Shown: in pieces, positions 26,186 through 34,080 of the stretch
How positions within the stretch are numbered: the stretch's first letter is position 1
Layout: every line of letters begins with the position of its first letter
Assembly (NCBI RefSeq): GCF_039541915.1
Contig: NZ_BAABHD010000023.1
Coordinates: 1-64,000 of the forward strand
DNA: 64,000 bases
Direction of reading: 5' to 3'
Source: Nibrella saemangeumensis
Lineage (GTDB): Bacteria; Bacteroidota; Bacteroidia; Cytophagales; Spirosomataceae
Notes under the pieces: generated by a model
What the model was told of the DNA's origin: nothing
Seen by the model: only the letters and a program-made list of their open reading frames with translations
Database searches by the model: none
Translations under genes and position numbers: made by a program

Positions 26186-26239
26186 AACAGGCAACAAAAG
26201 CTCCCAAACCTTCGGAGTCTTTTGTTGCCTGTTTTTTTT
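26186..26239. terminator. Strong terminator after the DUF2723 gene
   Basis: A long stem (ACAGGCAACAAAAG with CTTTTGTTGCCTGT, an inner CTCC/GGAG) is followed by eight T and preceded by six A, so it can work on both strands. It is placed about 100 bp after the stop. Confidence 0.85.
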
Positions 26240-26242
26240 ACC

Positions 26243-26386
26243 AGCCCACTGCTTTAGCTGTGGGACACTCATGCCCGGATACGTGGCGGATTAACCGTTT
26301 TAACGGTTTACGCAACCATAAACCGTTGAAACGGTTAGCCGGGAATACACCTCCTTTGCCGGCCCCACCGCTGAAGCGGTGGGCTA
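26243..26386. repeat. Nested REP-like inverted pairs (BIME-like)
   Basis: Four hairpins lie in mirror order. AGCCCACTGCTTTAGCTGTGGG at 26243-26264 pairs with its inverted homologue CCCACCGCTGAAGCGGTGGG at 26364-26383. Between them, TAACCGTTTTAACGGTTTA at 26292-26310 faces TAAACCGTTGAAACGGTTA at 26319-26337. Each unit is itself a palindrome. This is the layout of bacterial interspersed mosaic elements mobilised by RAYT (IS200/IS605-like) transposases; no such transposase gene is in the window. Confidence 0.75.
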
Positions 26387-26504
26387 ATTGGTACTAACCC
26401 GCCCAATTACCTTGCTTCGACTATCGTTCAATGTGATTATATACAAGCTATTGACCCTGCCTCTTTAATATGATAGTCAGGCTATTCTGTACCGGTAGAC
26501 GCGG

Positions 26505-26861
26505 TCAACTATCGCCGGCCTTTTTCCACCGGAAGCCTCTTTTTGACTCACGCAATTCGCCCTCAACAGGTTTTAGGAAGTGAATTTTTCGGTAAGGGCC
26601 TCTGGAGAGAACAACGTCTACGTAGTGTTCCCTCCTGATCTGATAGCGCCCGTTGGCTTCTACGGTTTCGCCATTGACCAGCATGTTTGCATAAACCTGT
26701 CCGTTTGATTTGAACTGGATGGTTTCAAAAGAGCCGTTTGGCAAGGCATGCCGATACTGCCGTTCTGTCTCGAATAGAGATCCCAGGTTCTTATCTGCCG
26801 TACAACCGTTCAGCATAGCTACGACTAGCAGGGTAGTTGCTGTCTTGATTAATCTTGTCAT
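26505..26861 (-). CDS. Small lipoprotein, unknown function
   Basis: This 118-residue protein has a lipoprotein signal peptide and lipobox LNGC (Cys at residue 20). The mature part is beta-rich: repeated short strands such as YRHALPNGSFETIQF, NGQVYANMLVNGETV and GRYQIRREHYVDVVLS resemble a lipocalin-like or toast-rack small barrel. It is probably tethered to the outer membrane. It starts 20 bp downstream of the stop of the beta-barrel protein gene at 26881-27393, so the two may be one transcript. Family not recognised. Confidence 0.7.
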   Translation of the reverse strand: MTRLIKTATTLLVVAMLNGCTADKNLGSLFETERQYRHALPNGSFETIQFKSNGQVYANMLVNGETVEANGRYQIRREHYVDVVLSRGPYRKIHFLKPVEGELRESKRGFRWKKAGDS

Positions 26862-26880
26862 ACTCCGTATATGCTTTCTC

Positions 26881-27393
26881 TTACAAAATTACCCCCATTC
26901 CTATGCCGCCCCAAGGAACCAGCCGTCCTAAAATCAAAGGCGTGAATTGTGACTTCCAGAAATAACGTGTAAGCGTATACTTAGCCGTTTGATACCAGCG
27001 AACACCCAACATAGGTGTATAGCGGTAATCCTGTTTATCTTTTGGACGGTTGAAAACCAAGCCGCCCGCTCCGACTTCTAAAAACCATTGGTTCGGCTCC
27101 CCAATCGGAATCGGGCATTTCGTTTGCTTTCTATTCAACAGGATGTTGACGGATACCGAATGTGGGAAGGTGTTGATGCTGTAATCCGTAAAAGTGTGGC
27201 CAATGCCTGCCCGTAGCGTCGTAAACAACCCTGCCACCTGGAAAGGGCTATACTCTGCATTCAGTGCAAGTACCGGATTGATACCCCCGATTTCTAGGGT
27301 CGCCGACCACAGATGGTGTTTTTGATACGATTTGTACAGTTGCGCGTTTGCCGGTTGGCATAGTACGGCCATGACGAATAGGCGAAGGAGCAT
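26881..27393 (-). CDS. Outer-membrane beta-barrel-like protein, unknown function
   Basis: This 170-residue protein has a signal peptide (residues 1-17, cleavage after ANA) and alternating amphipathic strands with aromatic girdle residues (LWSATLEIGGINPVLALNAEYS; WFLEVGAGGLVFN; YTPMLGVRWYQ). This is typical of small outer-membrane barrels of Bacteroidota. It ends GGIGMGVIL without the usual C-terminal Phe. It is upstream of the small lipoprotein gene on the same strand. Specific function not readable. Confidence 0.7.
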   Translation of the reverse strand: MLLRLFVMAVLCQPANAQLYKSYQKHHLWSATLEIGGINPVLALNAEYSPFQVAGLFTTLRAGIGHTFTDYSINTFPHSVSVNILLNRKQTKCPIPIGEPNQWFLEVGAGGLVFNRPKDKQDYRYTPMLGVRWYQTAKYTLTRYFWKSQFTPLILGRLVPWGGIGMGVIL

Positions 27394-27666
27394 AGTCCTG
27401 TCTTAGTGATTAATACTGGTCTTAATGACTGGCTTTACATCCATAACTTGTCAATAAGTACGGCGTAAGGTCTGCAAACCTTATACAGCATTCAAAGAAT
27501 TTCGACCAAAGGGTATTAAGCGTAGACGAAGCGTACGGCAGCGTCGATAAATACATCCGGAGCCTATTGCGGTGTTTTGGCCCAATCCGTAACCCGGTGC
27601 TGTTTATGAATTGGCCAGGCATTGTCCACGCTGCGCAATTATCCACCGGGTGAAGTATCGCGGTTT

Positions 27667-27715
27667 TCGATTCAAAACCCTTCTTTGTCGATTCTAAACC
27701 TGTTTTGGTCGAAAA
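27667..27715. promoter_or_regulatory. Three direct repeats at 21-bp spacing
   Basis: TCGATTC at 27667, TCGATTC at 27688 and TCGAAAA at 27709 are spaced by exactly 21 bp, two helical turns, with similar spacer sequence (AAACC near the middle of each). Direct repeats on one face of the helix suit regulators such as LytTR-type proteins. They lie about 50-100 bp upstream of the remnant gene at 27767. Confidence 0.4.
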
Positions 27716-27766
27716 AATTAGTACTTGAGTTCCGGCGGTGCTTACCTTAGACGCAACACATTAGTC

Positions 27767-28172
27767 ATGGAAGCCAACGTAGACCGTAATCCTTTCTTTC
27801 AACTGCTGACGATCTACACCAACCTTCACCTTGATTTCTCCTGACGGTACCGTATTGGTTCGTGAAATTGGTGAAGATGCATTACCGAAAATCGTAGAGA
27901 CATTCAAAACGATAGGTTTATTGAAAAAATTGTAGGTTTCAAAATCCTTTCCAATCTGGGTCTGTACTACCGGTTTAACAGGGTTATTTCGTTAGAAGGG
28001 AGCATCCACCGCGTGCTCACCAACAGTTTGTCGCCAGCGCTGGAGGCCAGTTTATGGCATTTCCCTTTGGTGTAAACAATTTCCTAAGAAAACTTTGAGT
28101 GTTTTTAAGGACAGGTCTCAACCGGCCGGCTTCCCCTTGGCAGCCCAAATCGGTCTTACGGTCAACTTCTAA
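27767..28172 (+). pseudogene. Decayed outer-membrane protein gene
   Basis: Coding sense is visible only by switching frames at least three times (near 27843, 27930 and 28072). The pieces read MEANVDRNPFFQLL, then DGTVLVREIGEDALPKIVE, then GFKILSNLGLYYRFNRVIS, then QFPKKTLSVF and a final PLAAQIGLTVNF before the stop. The last two pieces look like the closing strands of an outer-membrane beta-barrel, which ends in Phe. The 5' limit is uncertain. Two of the shifts sit in short homopolymers, so sequencing error is possible, but three together favour decay. Confidence 0.5.
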
Positions 28173-28202
28173 GGCTTCTCGTAAGTCTGTAGGCGTTGAA
28201 AG

Positions 28203-28220
28203 GCCTGTTTACAAACAGGC
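28203..28220. repeat. Perfect 18-bp palindrome with TTTGTAA core
   Basis: GCCTGTTTACAAACAGGC is fully self-complementary. On the minus strand it contains the TTTGTAA core shared with the palindromes at 26149 and 29304. It follows the remnant gene and could act as its terminator, though no T-tract follows. Confidence 0.6.
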
Positions 28221-28422
28221 TGATTTACCTTATTTTGGCTTGTGATTATCCTTACAACCGATATACCACAGCGTTACATGAGTTTTCTGGTTGATACCCA
28301 TCTTTACCACAGGTTTCTTTCGACAGGTACACGTCTCGACAAGTCAGCTATACTACAACCGCCAACAGTGAGCTAAATCAATGCCCAATTTGTTGTAATA
28401 TTGTAAGACACGCCCCAAGGTC

Positions 28423-28644
28423 ATGATAACGCTAACTGTCAAGGATAACGATTACGAGAAGGTTAAGGCATTGCTACTAGAAAACGGCATTACAATCGAG
28501 CCAGAAGCTGACAGCCCAATTCCCCTTTTACACAAAAGCAATGCTAAAGCTGGCGAAACGCCAGCCGCTTTCAGCGGTATCTGGGCTACTGATGAACGGA
28601 CGATGGCGTCAATACGGGCGAAGGCATGGCCAAAAAGAAGATAA
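28423..28644 (+). CDS. Putative antitoxin of a PIN-domain toxin
   Basis: This 73-residue protein begins MITLTVKDNDYEKVKALL, a strand-helix start common among Bacteroidota antitoxins that sit before PIN toxins. It has an acidic middle and a basic C-terminus (AKAWPKRR). Its stop lies 19 nt inside the following toxin frame, the usual coupling of antitoxin and toxin genes. It is intact even though the toxin frame is broken. The DNA-binding fold is not evident from motifs; identity rests mainly on context. Confidence 0.6.
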   Translation: MITLTVKDNDYEKVKALLLENGITIEPEADSPIPLLHKSNAKAGETPAAFSGIWATDERTMASIRAKAWPKRR

Positions 28645-29040
28645 TTCTCTGTGATTCAAATGTGTTGTTCGACTACTTCAGAGGGGTGCCGGCAATGGTG
28701 AGGAGCTAGAGGAACTTGGTTTTGACCGGCTGTATCTGAGTGTAATTTCCGAAGCCGAAATTACGTGGGCATGAAGCGCGGTGAAAAGCGGAAAACGGTT
28801 GAAACTATTAACAAGTTTAATGTCATCGGTTTAGACGCTGAGATCTCGCGGCAACTACTGAATCTTACCTGGGAGCATTACGCCAAGCGTCCTGGTATAG
28901 CGGATATGATAATTGCCGCCACGGCGCTAACCTACCCGGTTGTGCTGTTCACCTTCAACAAGAAGGATTTCGATTTTGTAGAAGGAATTACCTTTTACCG
29001 GCCTAAATACAAACATCAATATGGCCCTGAAGAGAAGTAG
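28626..29040 (+). pseudogene. PIN-domain (VapC-like) toxin, frameshifted
   Basis: The frame starts ATG at 28626 and reads KKIILCDSNVLFDYFRG, then meets a stop at 28707. Shifting frame near 28688 restores GNGEELEELGFDRLYLSVISEAEITW, and a second shift near 28769 restores GMKRGEKRKTVE through GIADMIIAATAL and FTFNKKDFDF to the stop at 29040. The pieces carry all PIN acidic residues: Asp of LCDSN, Glu of SEAEI, Asp of IADMI and Asp of NKKDF. Both defects fit single-base losses (AGAGGGG[A]TGCC and TGGG[G]CATG), so either a recent knockout or sequencing error is possible. Intact, it would be an RNase. Confidence 0.7.
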
Positions 29041-29422
29041 GCAAATGATATTCAGGGAAAGCAGCTTGAGTTGGAGCATGGAGTTATAATTCATGATTTG
29101 GCAAGTTTCCGGCGACAGGCAGCAGGCCGCCAAGTCAGCGAGACAGCCCAACCATCCGTATGCGTCAAGGCTCCCTTCGGTCGCCAGCGCCACATGGGGT
29201 GTTGGGCGCTGGTCTCCCCCGTCTCGCGTTACAAACCCGGACGAACGAGGGCCGCAATTGTACCGTAAGCGGGGATGGTCATCGGATAGGTAAGGTGATG
29301 GACGCCCGGTTTACAAAACCAGGCTACATTAAGGAGAATTTTTCCTACTATTGCTTTACACCATATAGTGCAGGCCAGCAGGTTGTTGCCGGTGCCTAAT
29401 CCTGACCAATCGTATCTAAACC
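29041..29422. other. Intergenic region with hairpins, no gene
   Basis: These 382 bp lie between the toxin remnant and the sugar isomerase gene. They hold a hairpin CCAGCGCC/GGCGCTGG (29184-29212), a TTTGTAA-core hairpin (29304-29324), and a related half-site GTTACAAAC near 29228. Short open frames on both strands do not look like proteins. The content resembles debris of small interspersed elements. Confidence 0.5.
29304..29324. repeat. Imperfect palindrome with TTTGTAA core
   Basis: GCC-C-GGTTT and AAACC-A-GGC flank ACA, with one internal mismatch. Same core as the palindromes at 26149 and 28203 but a different stem. Confidence 0.5.
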
Positions 29423-30460
29423 ATGGAAAATCAGCAATCACGCCGTACGTTTCTGGGAACAACGGCCGCTCTCGTCTCGGGAGCCGTACTTGGTACCAAC
29501 AAGCTCTTTGGTGCCCCGGCCATTATCCGGAGCGTAGGTGACCCTAACTCGCTTATCAATGGCGTTCAGATCGGTGTCATCACCTATTCTTTCCGCGAAA
29601 TGCCCGATCAGAGCGCCGAGGCTACGTTGCAGTACGTGCTCGACAGCGGCATCAGCGCTATTGAACTAATGGGTGGTCCGGCCGAGTCGTTTGCCGGTGC
29701 CCCGAAAAATACGGTGGATATGCGGACGGTATTTCCGCTGATGCGGAAGCGACGCGAAAATCAGCAACTGACCGAAGACGAGCAGAAAATACTGGCCGAC
29801 GCCGATGCCCAGACTAAAGCGTACCGGACCGAGGTTGCCAAATGGCGGCAATCGGTGTCTATGGCTAAATTCGAGCAGGTTCGCAAAATGTACAACAAGG
29901 CCGGCGTCACCATCTACGGCTTCAAACCGGATGCCTTTGGTATGCAGAGCACCGACGCCGATATTGATTACGGCATGCGGGCGGCCAAAGCACTGGGTGC
30001 CAATCAGGTCACGCTGGAGCACCCCGCCAACGATGCCCATACGCTGAGGCTGGGCAAGATGGCCGAGAAGCACGGCATCCGCGTGGGCTACCACGGCCAC
30101 GAACAGCAGACACCGACCTTCTGGGATACCGCCTTGGCGCAATCGCCCGGCAACGCTCTGAACTTCGATCTGGGCCACTACGTAGCGGCCGGTCAGCCCG
30201 ATCCGCTGGGGCTCATCCGGCAAAAGCATAACCGTATTGCCAGTATGCACATCAAGGACCGCCAGTCACCGGCCAACGGCAAAGGGAATCTGCCCTGGGG
30301 CAAGGGTGATACGCCCCTGCGGGAGGCATTGAGGTTGATGCGCGAGCAGAAGTATACCTTCCCGGCCACAGTGGAGCTGGAATACAAGGTACCGGAGGGG
30401 TCAAACCCCGTGGCCGAGGTCAGGAAGTGTGTTGACTACTGCCGGAATATATTGAGCTAG
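29423..30460 (+). CDS. Tat-exported sugar phosphate isomerase/epimerase-like TIM barrel
   Basis: This 345-residue protein has a twin-arginine signal (QSRRTFLGTTAALVSGAVLG) and an AP-endonuclease-2/xylose-isomerase TIM barrel. Metal-site candidates are Glu in TLEHPAN, His in GYHGHEQ, Asp in NFDLGHYVAAG, His in MHIKDRQ and Glu in VELEYKV. A Gln/Lys-rich helical insert lies at about residues 105-150. Proteins of this type in Cytophagales act on sugars or keto-sugars in the periplasm; the substrate cannot be told. A terminator follows at 30483. The other TIM barrel in this window (43809-44750) is only distantly similar. Confidence 0.88.
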   Translation: MENQQSRRTFLGTTAALVSGAVLGTNKLFGAPAIIRSVGDPNSLINGVQIGVITYSFREMPDQSAEATLQYVLDSGISAIELMGGPAESFAGAPKNTVDMRTVFPLMRKRRENQQLTEDEQKILADADAQTKAYRTEVAKWRQSVSMAKFEQVRKMYNKAGVTIYGFKPDAFGMQSTDADIDYGMRAAKALGANQVTLEHPANDAHTLRLGKMAEKHGIRVGYHGHEQQTPTFWDTALAQSPGNALNFDLGHYVAAGQPDPLGLIRQKHNRIASMHIKDRQSPANGKGNLPWGKGDTPLREALRLMREQKYTFPATVELEYKVPEGSNPVAEVRKCVDYCRNILS

Positions 30461-30482
30461 CCATAAGGCAATCTGCCAACAT

Positions 30483-30527
30483 GCGGCTTTATGGTCATTC
30501 CCAAATGGCCGTAAAGCCGCTTTTTTG
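30483..30527 (+). terminator. Terminator after the sugar isomerase gene
   Basis: A long imperfect stem (GCGGCTTTA paired with TAAAGCCGC, continuing through GGTCATT/AATGGCC) is followed by six T. Confidence 0.9.
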
Positions 30528-30658
30528 TTATGAGCGTTTGGTCAAGCCCATTCTCTACGCTGCTGCGCAACTAACAAAGTTCAGATCAGCAACTGATTAC
30601 GCTCATCGTCAGCGCGTTCCGGATTGCGTTACTTTGGATGGTCAAAACAGAAGCATCC

Positions 30659-32107
30659 ATGAACAAGGCACAAACGCAATCAGGTATCCCTCATCTCCGT
30701 ACCAAACCGACGTGGGGCTTCTTTTCGCTTCGGGGCTTTTGGGGCCTGTGCCTCTTGCTGGCACTCGTCGTTAGTCAGCCGGTTCAGTCCCAGATCAAAC
30801 AGCCAGTCACCCCACGACTGGTTCAGCAGTTGAACCAGAAGCAACCGAACCTGCTCCGGCAGCATCCGATCCTCAACCCGAAACGGATCGACGCTTTATA
30901 CAATCAAACCGGTGATGAATTCCTCTGGTCGCCTGAGTGGGAACCGTTCCGCAAAGCCTTTCTCCAGACCCTGGAACGCGCCGATGATTTTGGCCTAGAC
31001 CGAAACAACTACCACTATACCCTGCTGAAAACGCTGAGCCGGAAGAACCCGCTGGCGTACGAACTTTATACCTCCGATGCCTTGCTCACCTTTATGGAGC
31101 ATGTCGGCTACGGCACCGACCGACCCAACTGGCTGACCATTAACCCGGATTGCGACCCCGTAGGGCAGGAATTCGGCGTAGAAACGTACCTGCTGTCGGC
31201 GTTTGCCAACTGCTATACCTTCCCGCAGGTGCTCGAAGGCACCGAGCCCCAGACCCAGGTCTATCAAACCCTCCGAAGTGAGCTCGTTCGGGTTAACAGC
31301 ATCGCCGGCAAAACCGAGCTGACGACCGGCCTGGTGCCTTTCTCCGACGCACTGGCTGATAATACGTTGCTCATACATCGGCTGAAAGCCTGGGGGGTAG
31401 TACCCCTTAAAGCGGCAAACCTTTCTGAAGAGCAGGCACGGCAGGCCTTAAAAGTGTTTCAGCAGAAGGTAGGTGAGCCCACCGATGGCCGGCTGACCGT
31501 GGCTACGCTGGCTAAAGTGAATAAGCCGATTGCTCAGTACCGGAAAATGCTGACCAGCAGCCTGAATAGCTGGCGGTGGCTCAACGCCATTAACGAATAC
31601 AAAACGCTGGTGATTAATCTGCCGGCTGCGGAGCTATACGGGTTTGAAGGCTGTACCGTCGCCTTATCGATGCGGACCCTGTTAGGTAAACCGGAAACAC
31701 CTACTCCTCAGTTTCTGGCGCAGCTGACCTCCGTTGCGTTCTCACCCAATTCGGGGCATTCCGGCTTTCTGCCCTATAACATTCCGCCGAGCGAGTTGAC
31801 CCTGTTTGCCCAGGACCTGAGTCTGCAGGCAGGCTTCCGGCAGGACAATCGGTTCCGGAATTTAGGCGGTGTGCAGATCGAAAAGCCGGTTGCGCTGGCG
31901 GCCTGGTTGCTGGAAGACAAAGACGAGGTGAACCACCTCATTCAAAGTCCACCGAGCCAAACCGGCTCTAAACCAGTAATCCGCAAAATAAGCCCGCCGG
32001 TATCGCTGCTGGTATTTACCAACCCAATAGGTATCGATGCGCAGGGACACATCCGGCTGTACGATCCGGTTTACCAGCAAGTCAGCTTTTCGCTGATGCG
32101 GAAGTAA
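30659..32107 (+). CDS. YcbB/L,D-transpeptidase-like protein lacking the catalytic motif
   Basis: This 482-residue exported protein is built like a YcbB-type L,D-transpeptidase. It has an N-terminal signal/anchor (about residues 25-45), a scaffold domain (for example LYTSDALLTFMEHVGYG near residue 139), a peptidoglycan-binding segment (ALKVFQQKVGEPTDGRLTVATL near residue 273) and the SSLNSWRWL and VINLPAAELYGF strands that open the catalytic domain. The SHGC catalytic motif is replaced: the aligned stretch reads RNLGGVQIEKPVALAAWLL, so both His and Cys are lost, and the lid segment before it is missing. It is probably a peptidoglycan-binding pseudoenzyme. An alternative ATG at 30638 adds seven residues. 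Confidence 0.75.
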   Translation: MNKAQTQSGIPHLRTKPTWGFFSLRGFWGLCLLLALVVSQPVQSQIKQPVTPRLVQQLNQKQPNLLRQHPILNPKRIDALYNQTGDEFLWSPEWEPFRKAFLQTLERADDFGLDRNNYHYTLLKTLSRKNPLAYELYTSDALLTFMEHVGYGTDRPNWLTINPDCDPVGQEFGVETYLLSAFANCYTFPQVLEGTEPQTQVYQTLRSELVRVNSIAGKTELTTGLVPFSDALADNTLLIHRLKAWGVVPLKAANLSEEQARQALKVFQQKVGEPTDGRLTVATLAKVNKPIAQYRKMLTSSLNSWRWLNAINEYKTLVINLPAAELYGFEGCTVALSMRTLLGKPETPTPQFLAQLTSVAFSPNSGHSGFLPYNIPPSELTLFAQDLSLQAGFRQDNRFRNLGGVQIEKPVALAAWLLEDKDEVNHLIQSPPSQTGSKPVIRKISPPVSLLVFTNPIGIDAQGHIRLYDPVYQQVSFSLMRK

Positions 32108-32115
32108 CTGAAAAC

Positions 32116-32147
32116 ACAAGAGCCCGGCCAATTGGTCGGGCTCTTGT
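32116..32147. terminator. Bidirectional terminator before dnaJ
   Basis: The 11-bp stem ACAAGAGCCCG/CGGGCTCTTGT with a GCCAATTGGT centre sits between the convergent stops at 32107 and 32163. Confidence 0.8.
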
Positions 32148-32162
32148 CTGTATCTATCATTC

Positions 32163-33332
32163 TTAACCGTGGAAGAAGTCTTTCATCTTCTCAAAGAAGC
32201 CTTTGTCGCTCTTGGTCGGTTTAGGCTGGAAGTTGGGGGAGCTGCGCAGCCGCTCCAGAATGGACCGCTCCTCAGATGAGAGTTGCTTGGGTGTCCAGAC
32301 GTTGACGTGGATCAGCTCATCGCCCCGGCCGTAGCCGTTCAGGTCTTTGATGCCTTTGCCCTTCAGGCGCAGGATCTTCCCGCTCTGAATACCCGGCTCC
32401 AGCGTAATGCGGGCTTTTCCGTCAATCGTCGGCACTTCCACGCTGGTACCCAGGGCGGCATCCACGAAGTTGACGTACAAGTCGTAAATCACGTTGCTGC
32501 CGTCGCGCTTCAGGTCGCCATCTTCCTCCTCTTCGATCACAATGAGCAGGTCGCCGGCTACCCCGCCCCGTGGCGGCACGTTACCCTTACCGCCTACCGA
32601 GAGCTGAATGCCCTCAGCCACACCGGCCGGAATCTTGATCGGGATGACATCTTCCTGCAATACCCGACCCTCGCCGAAGCAGGTATCGCAACGCTCGGTC
32701 ACGATCTTGCCGTCGCCGTTACAGGTCGGACAGGTATTGGTGGAGACCATCTGGCCCAGCATGGTATTCACGACCTTGCGCACCTGACCGGTACCGTTAC
32801 AGCTCTGGCAGGTCTGCACGGCCGTTCCGTTTTTGGAGCCGTTGCCGCCACAGGTGGTACAGGCTACATGGCGCTTTACCTTAATTTTCTTTTCTACGCC
32901 GTTGGCGACCTCCTGCAATGTCAGCTTCAGCTTGATACGCAGATCGGAACCGCGACGGACCCGCTGCCGCTGGCCACCGGCACCACCCCGACCGAAGAAA
33001 CTGCCGAAGGGGGAGTCATCGCCGAAAATGTCGCCGAACTGGCTGAAAATATCCTCCATCGACGGACCACCCTGGCCGTAGCCTCCGCCAAAACCGCCGT
33101 TGCCGCTCATACCAGCATGACCAAACTGGTCGTAACGGGCCTTTTTCTGCGGATCGCTCAGGACGTCGTAAGCCTCAGCCGCTTCCTTGAATTTCTCCTC
33201 GGCAGTAGGGTCGTCGGGATTTTTATCCGGGTGAAACTTAATAGCCATCTTCCGGTAAGCCTTCTTCAGGTCGTCCGGGGAGGCATTCTTATCAACCCCC
33301 AATACTTCGTAATAATCTCGTTTCGTTGCCAT
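32163..33332 (-). CDS. dnaJ: Chaperone protein DnaJ (type I Hsp40)
   Basis: This 389-residue cytosolic co-chaperone stimulates DnaK ATPase and delivers unfolded clients. Domains in order: J domain with HPD near residue 34; Gly/Phe-rich linker (about 75-120); zinc domain with four CxxCxGxG repeats (CTTCGGNG, CQSCNGTG, CPTCNGDG, CDTCFGEG) at about 155-220; then the C-terminal client-binding domains. The length fits the family. The start overlaps the grpE stop by one base (TAATG), so the two are translationally coupled. No dnaK is nearby. Confidence 0.97.
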   Translation of the reverse strand: MATKRDYYEVLGVDKNASPDDLKKAYRKMAIKFHPDKNPDDPTAEEKFKEAAEAYDVLSDPQKKARYDQFGHAGMSGNGGFGGGYGQGGPSMEDIFSQFGDIFGDDSPFGSFFGRGGAGGQRQRVRRGSDLRIKLKLTLQEVANGVEKKIKVKRHVACTTCGGNGSKNGTAVQTCQSCNGTGQVRKVVNTMLGQMVSTNTCPTCNGDGKIVTERCDTCFGEGRVLQEDVIPIKIPAGVAEGIQLSVGGKGNVPPRGGVAGDLLIVIEEEEDGDLKRDGSNVIYDLYVNFVDAALGTSVEVPTIDGKARITLEPGIQSGKILRLKGKGIKDLNGYGRGDELIHVNVWTPKQLSSEERSILERLRSSPNFQPKPTKSDKGFFEKMKDFFHG

Positions 33333-33883
33333 TAGCTTCCAACTACAACCTTTGCAAATCGTATAACCTTATCGTTCAGGTAATATCCTTTTTCGACTTC
33401 GTCGATCACTTTACCTTTCAGGTCATCGCTGGGGGCCGGAAACTGCGTCACCGATTCGTGTACATCGGCATTGAAAGGCTCGCCTTTGGCCGTCATGGGC
33501 TTCAGGCCCTTTGCCTCCAGCGTTTTGGTCAGTTTATGAAAAATCAGCGAGACGCCTTCTTTCAGCGCAGCCACATCGGATGTTTTTTCCAGGGACTGCA
33601 TAGCCCGCTCAAAATCATCCACTACCGGTAGTAACGACACCAACAAACCTTCGTTGGCGGTTGACACCAACTCCAGTTTTTCCTTCGCGGTCCGCCGGCG
33701 GAAATTCTCAAAATCGGCGTACAGGCGCAGGTATTTATCTTTTAGTTCGGCCAGTTCAGCGTCGCGGGTATTCCCGGCAGTTTCCTGCTCGTTGGTGGGT
33801 TCCTCAGCCGCTGCGGTCGCCGTGTTGTCAGGTTGCTCGTTGGTTTGGTTAAGTTCTTCGTTCAAAATGTCTTTATTTTCCAT
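33332..33883 (-). CDS. grpE: Nucleotide exchange factor GrpE
   Basis: This 183-residue GrpE has an acidic, low-complexity N-terminus (Glu/Asn/Thr-rich, residues 1-40), a long helix (AELKDKYLRLYADFENFRRR), and a beta-wing ending VIRFAKVVVGS. It promotes ADP/ATP exchange on DnaK and acts as a dimer. It is first in the grpE-dnaJ operon. The divergent 197-bp gap to queG should carry both promoters; I saw no CIRCE-like inverted repeat there. Confidence 0.95.
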   Translation of the reverse strand: MENKDILNEELNQTNEQPDNTATAAAEEPTNEQETAGNTRDAELAELKDKYLRLYADFENFRRRTAKEKLELVSTANEGLLVSLLPVVDDFERAMQSLEKTSDVAALKEGVSLIFHKLTKTLEAKGLKPMTAKGEPFNADVHESVTQFPAPSDDLKGKVIDEVEKGYYLNDKVIRFAKVVVGS

Positions 33884-34080
33884 GATAAAGCCTCGTTCGC
33901 ATTCCTATATAGCTCAGGTAAATGGCAGCAATTCCGTTGCCAAATTCTTCTGAACTGACAACTTGACATTGCGCCAAACGGTTCCCTAGCCTGCAAGTTT
34001 ACCAATTTAACCGTTACCCCGGATTTTTTCTGCCGCGAATTCTGTTACGTCCAGAGTCTCCCGGCCCGGAACCAGTTGAT

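Larger units (their letters stand above)
27394..28422. other. Gene-poor accessory stretch with remnants
   Basis: These 1,029 bp contain no intact gene. From left to right there is a part without recognised content (27394-27660), three direct repeats at 21-bp spacing (27667-27715), a decayed outer-membrane protein gene (27767-28172), a perfect 18-bp palindrome (28203-28220), and the presumed promoter of the toxin-antitoxin pair. The stretch looks more A+T-rich than its flanks by eye. Confidence 0.6.

Noticed and set aside
27422..27646. Minus-strand frame of 74 codons, and a plus-strand stretch with coding-like look
   Set aside because: Neither has a start context, family motif or supporting neighbour; reported only as a gene-poor stretch.
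32283..33335. A 350-codon plus-strand frame opposite dnaJ
   Set aside because: dnaJ on the other strand has all its domains; this frame is a shadow.
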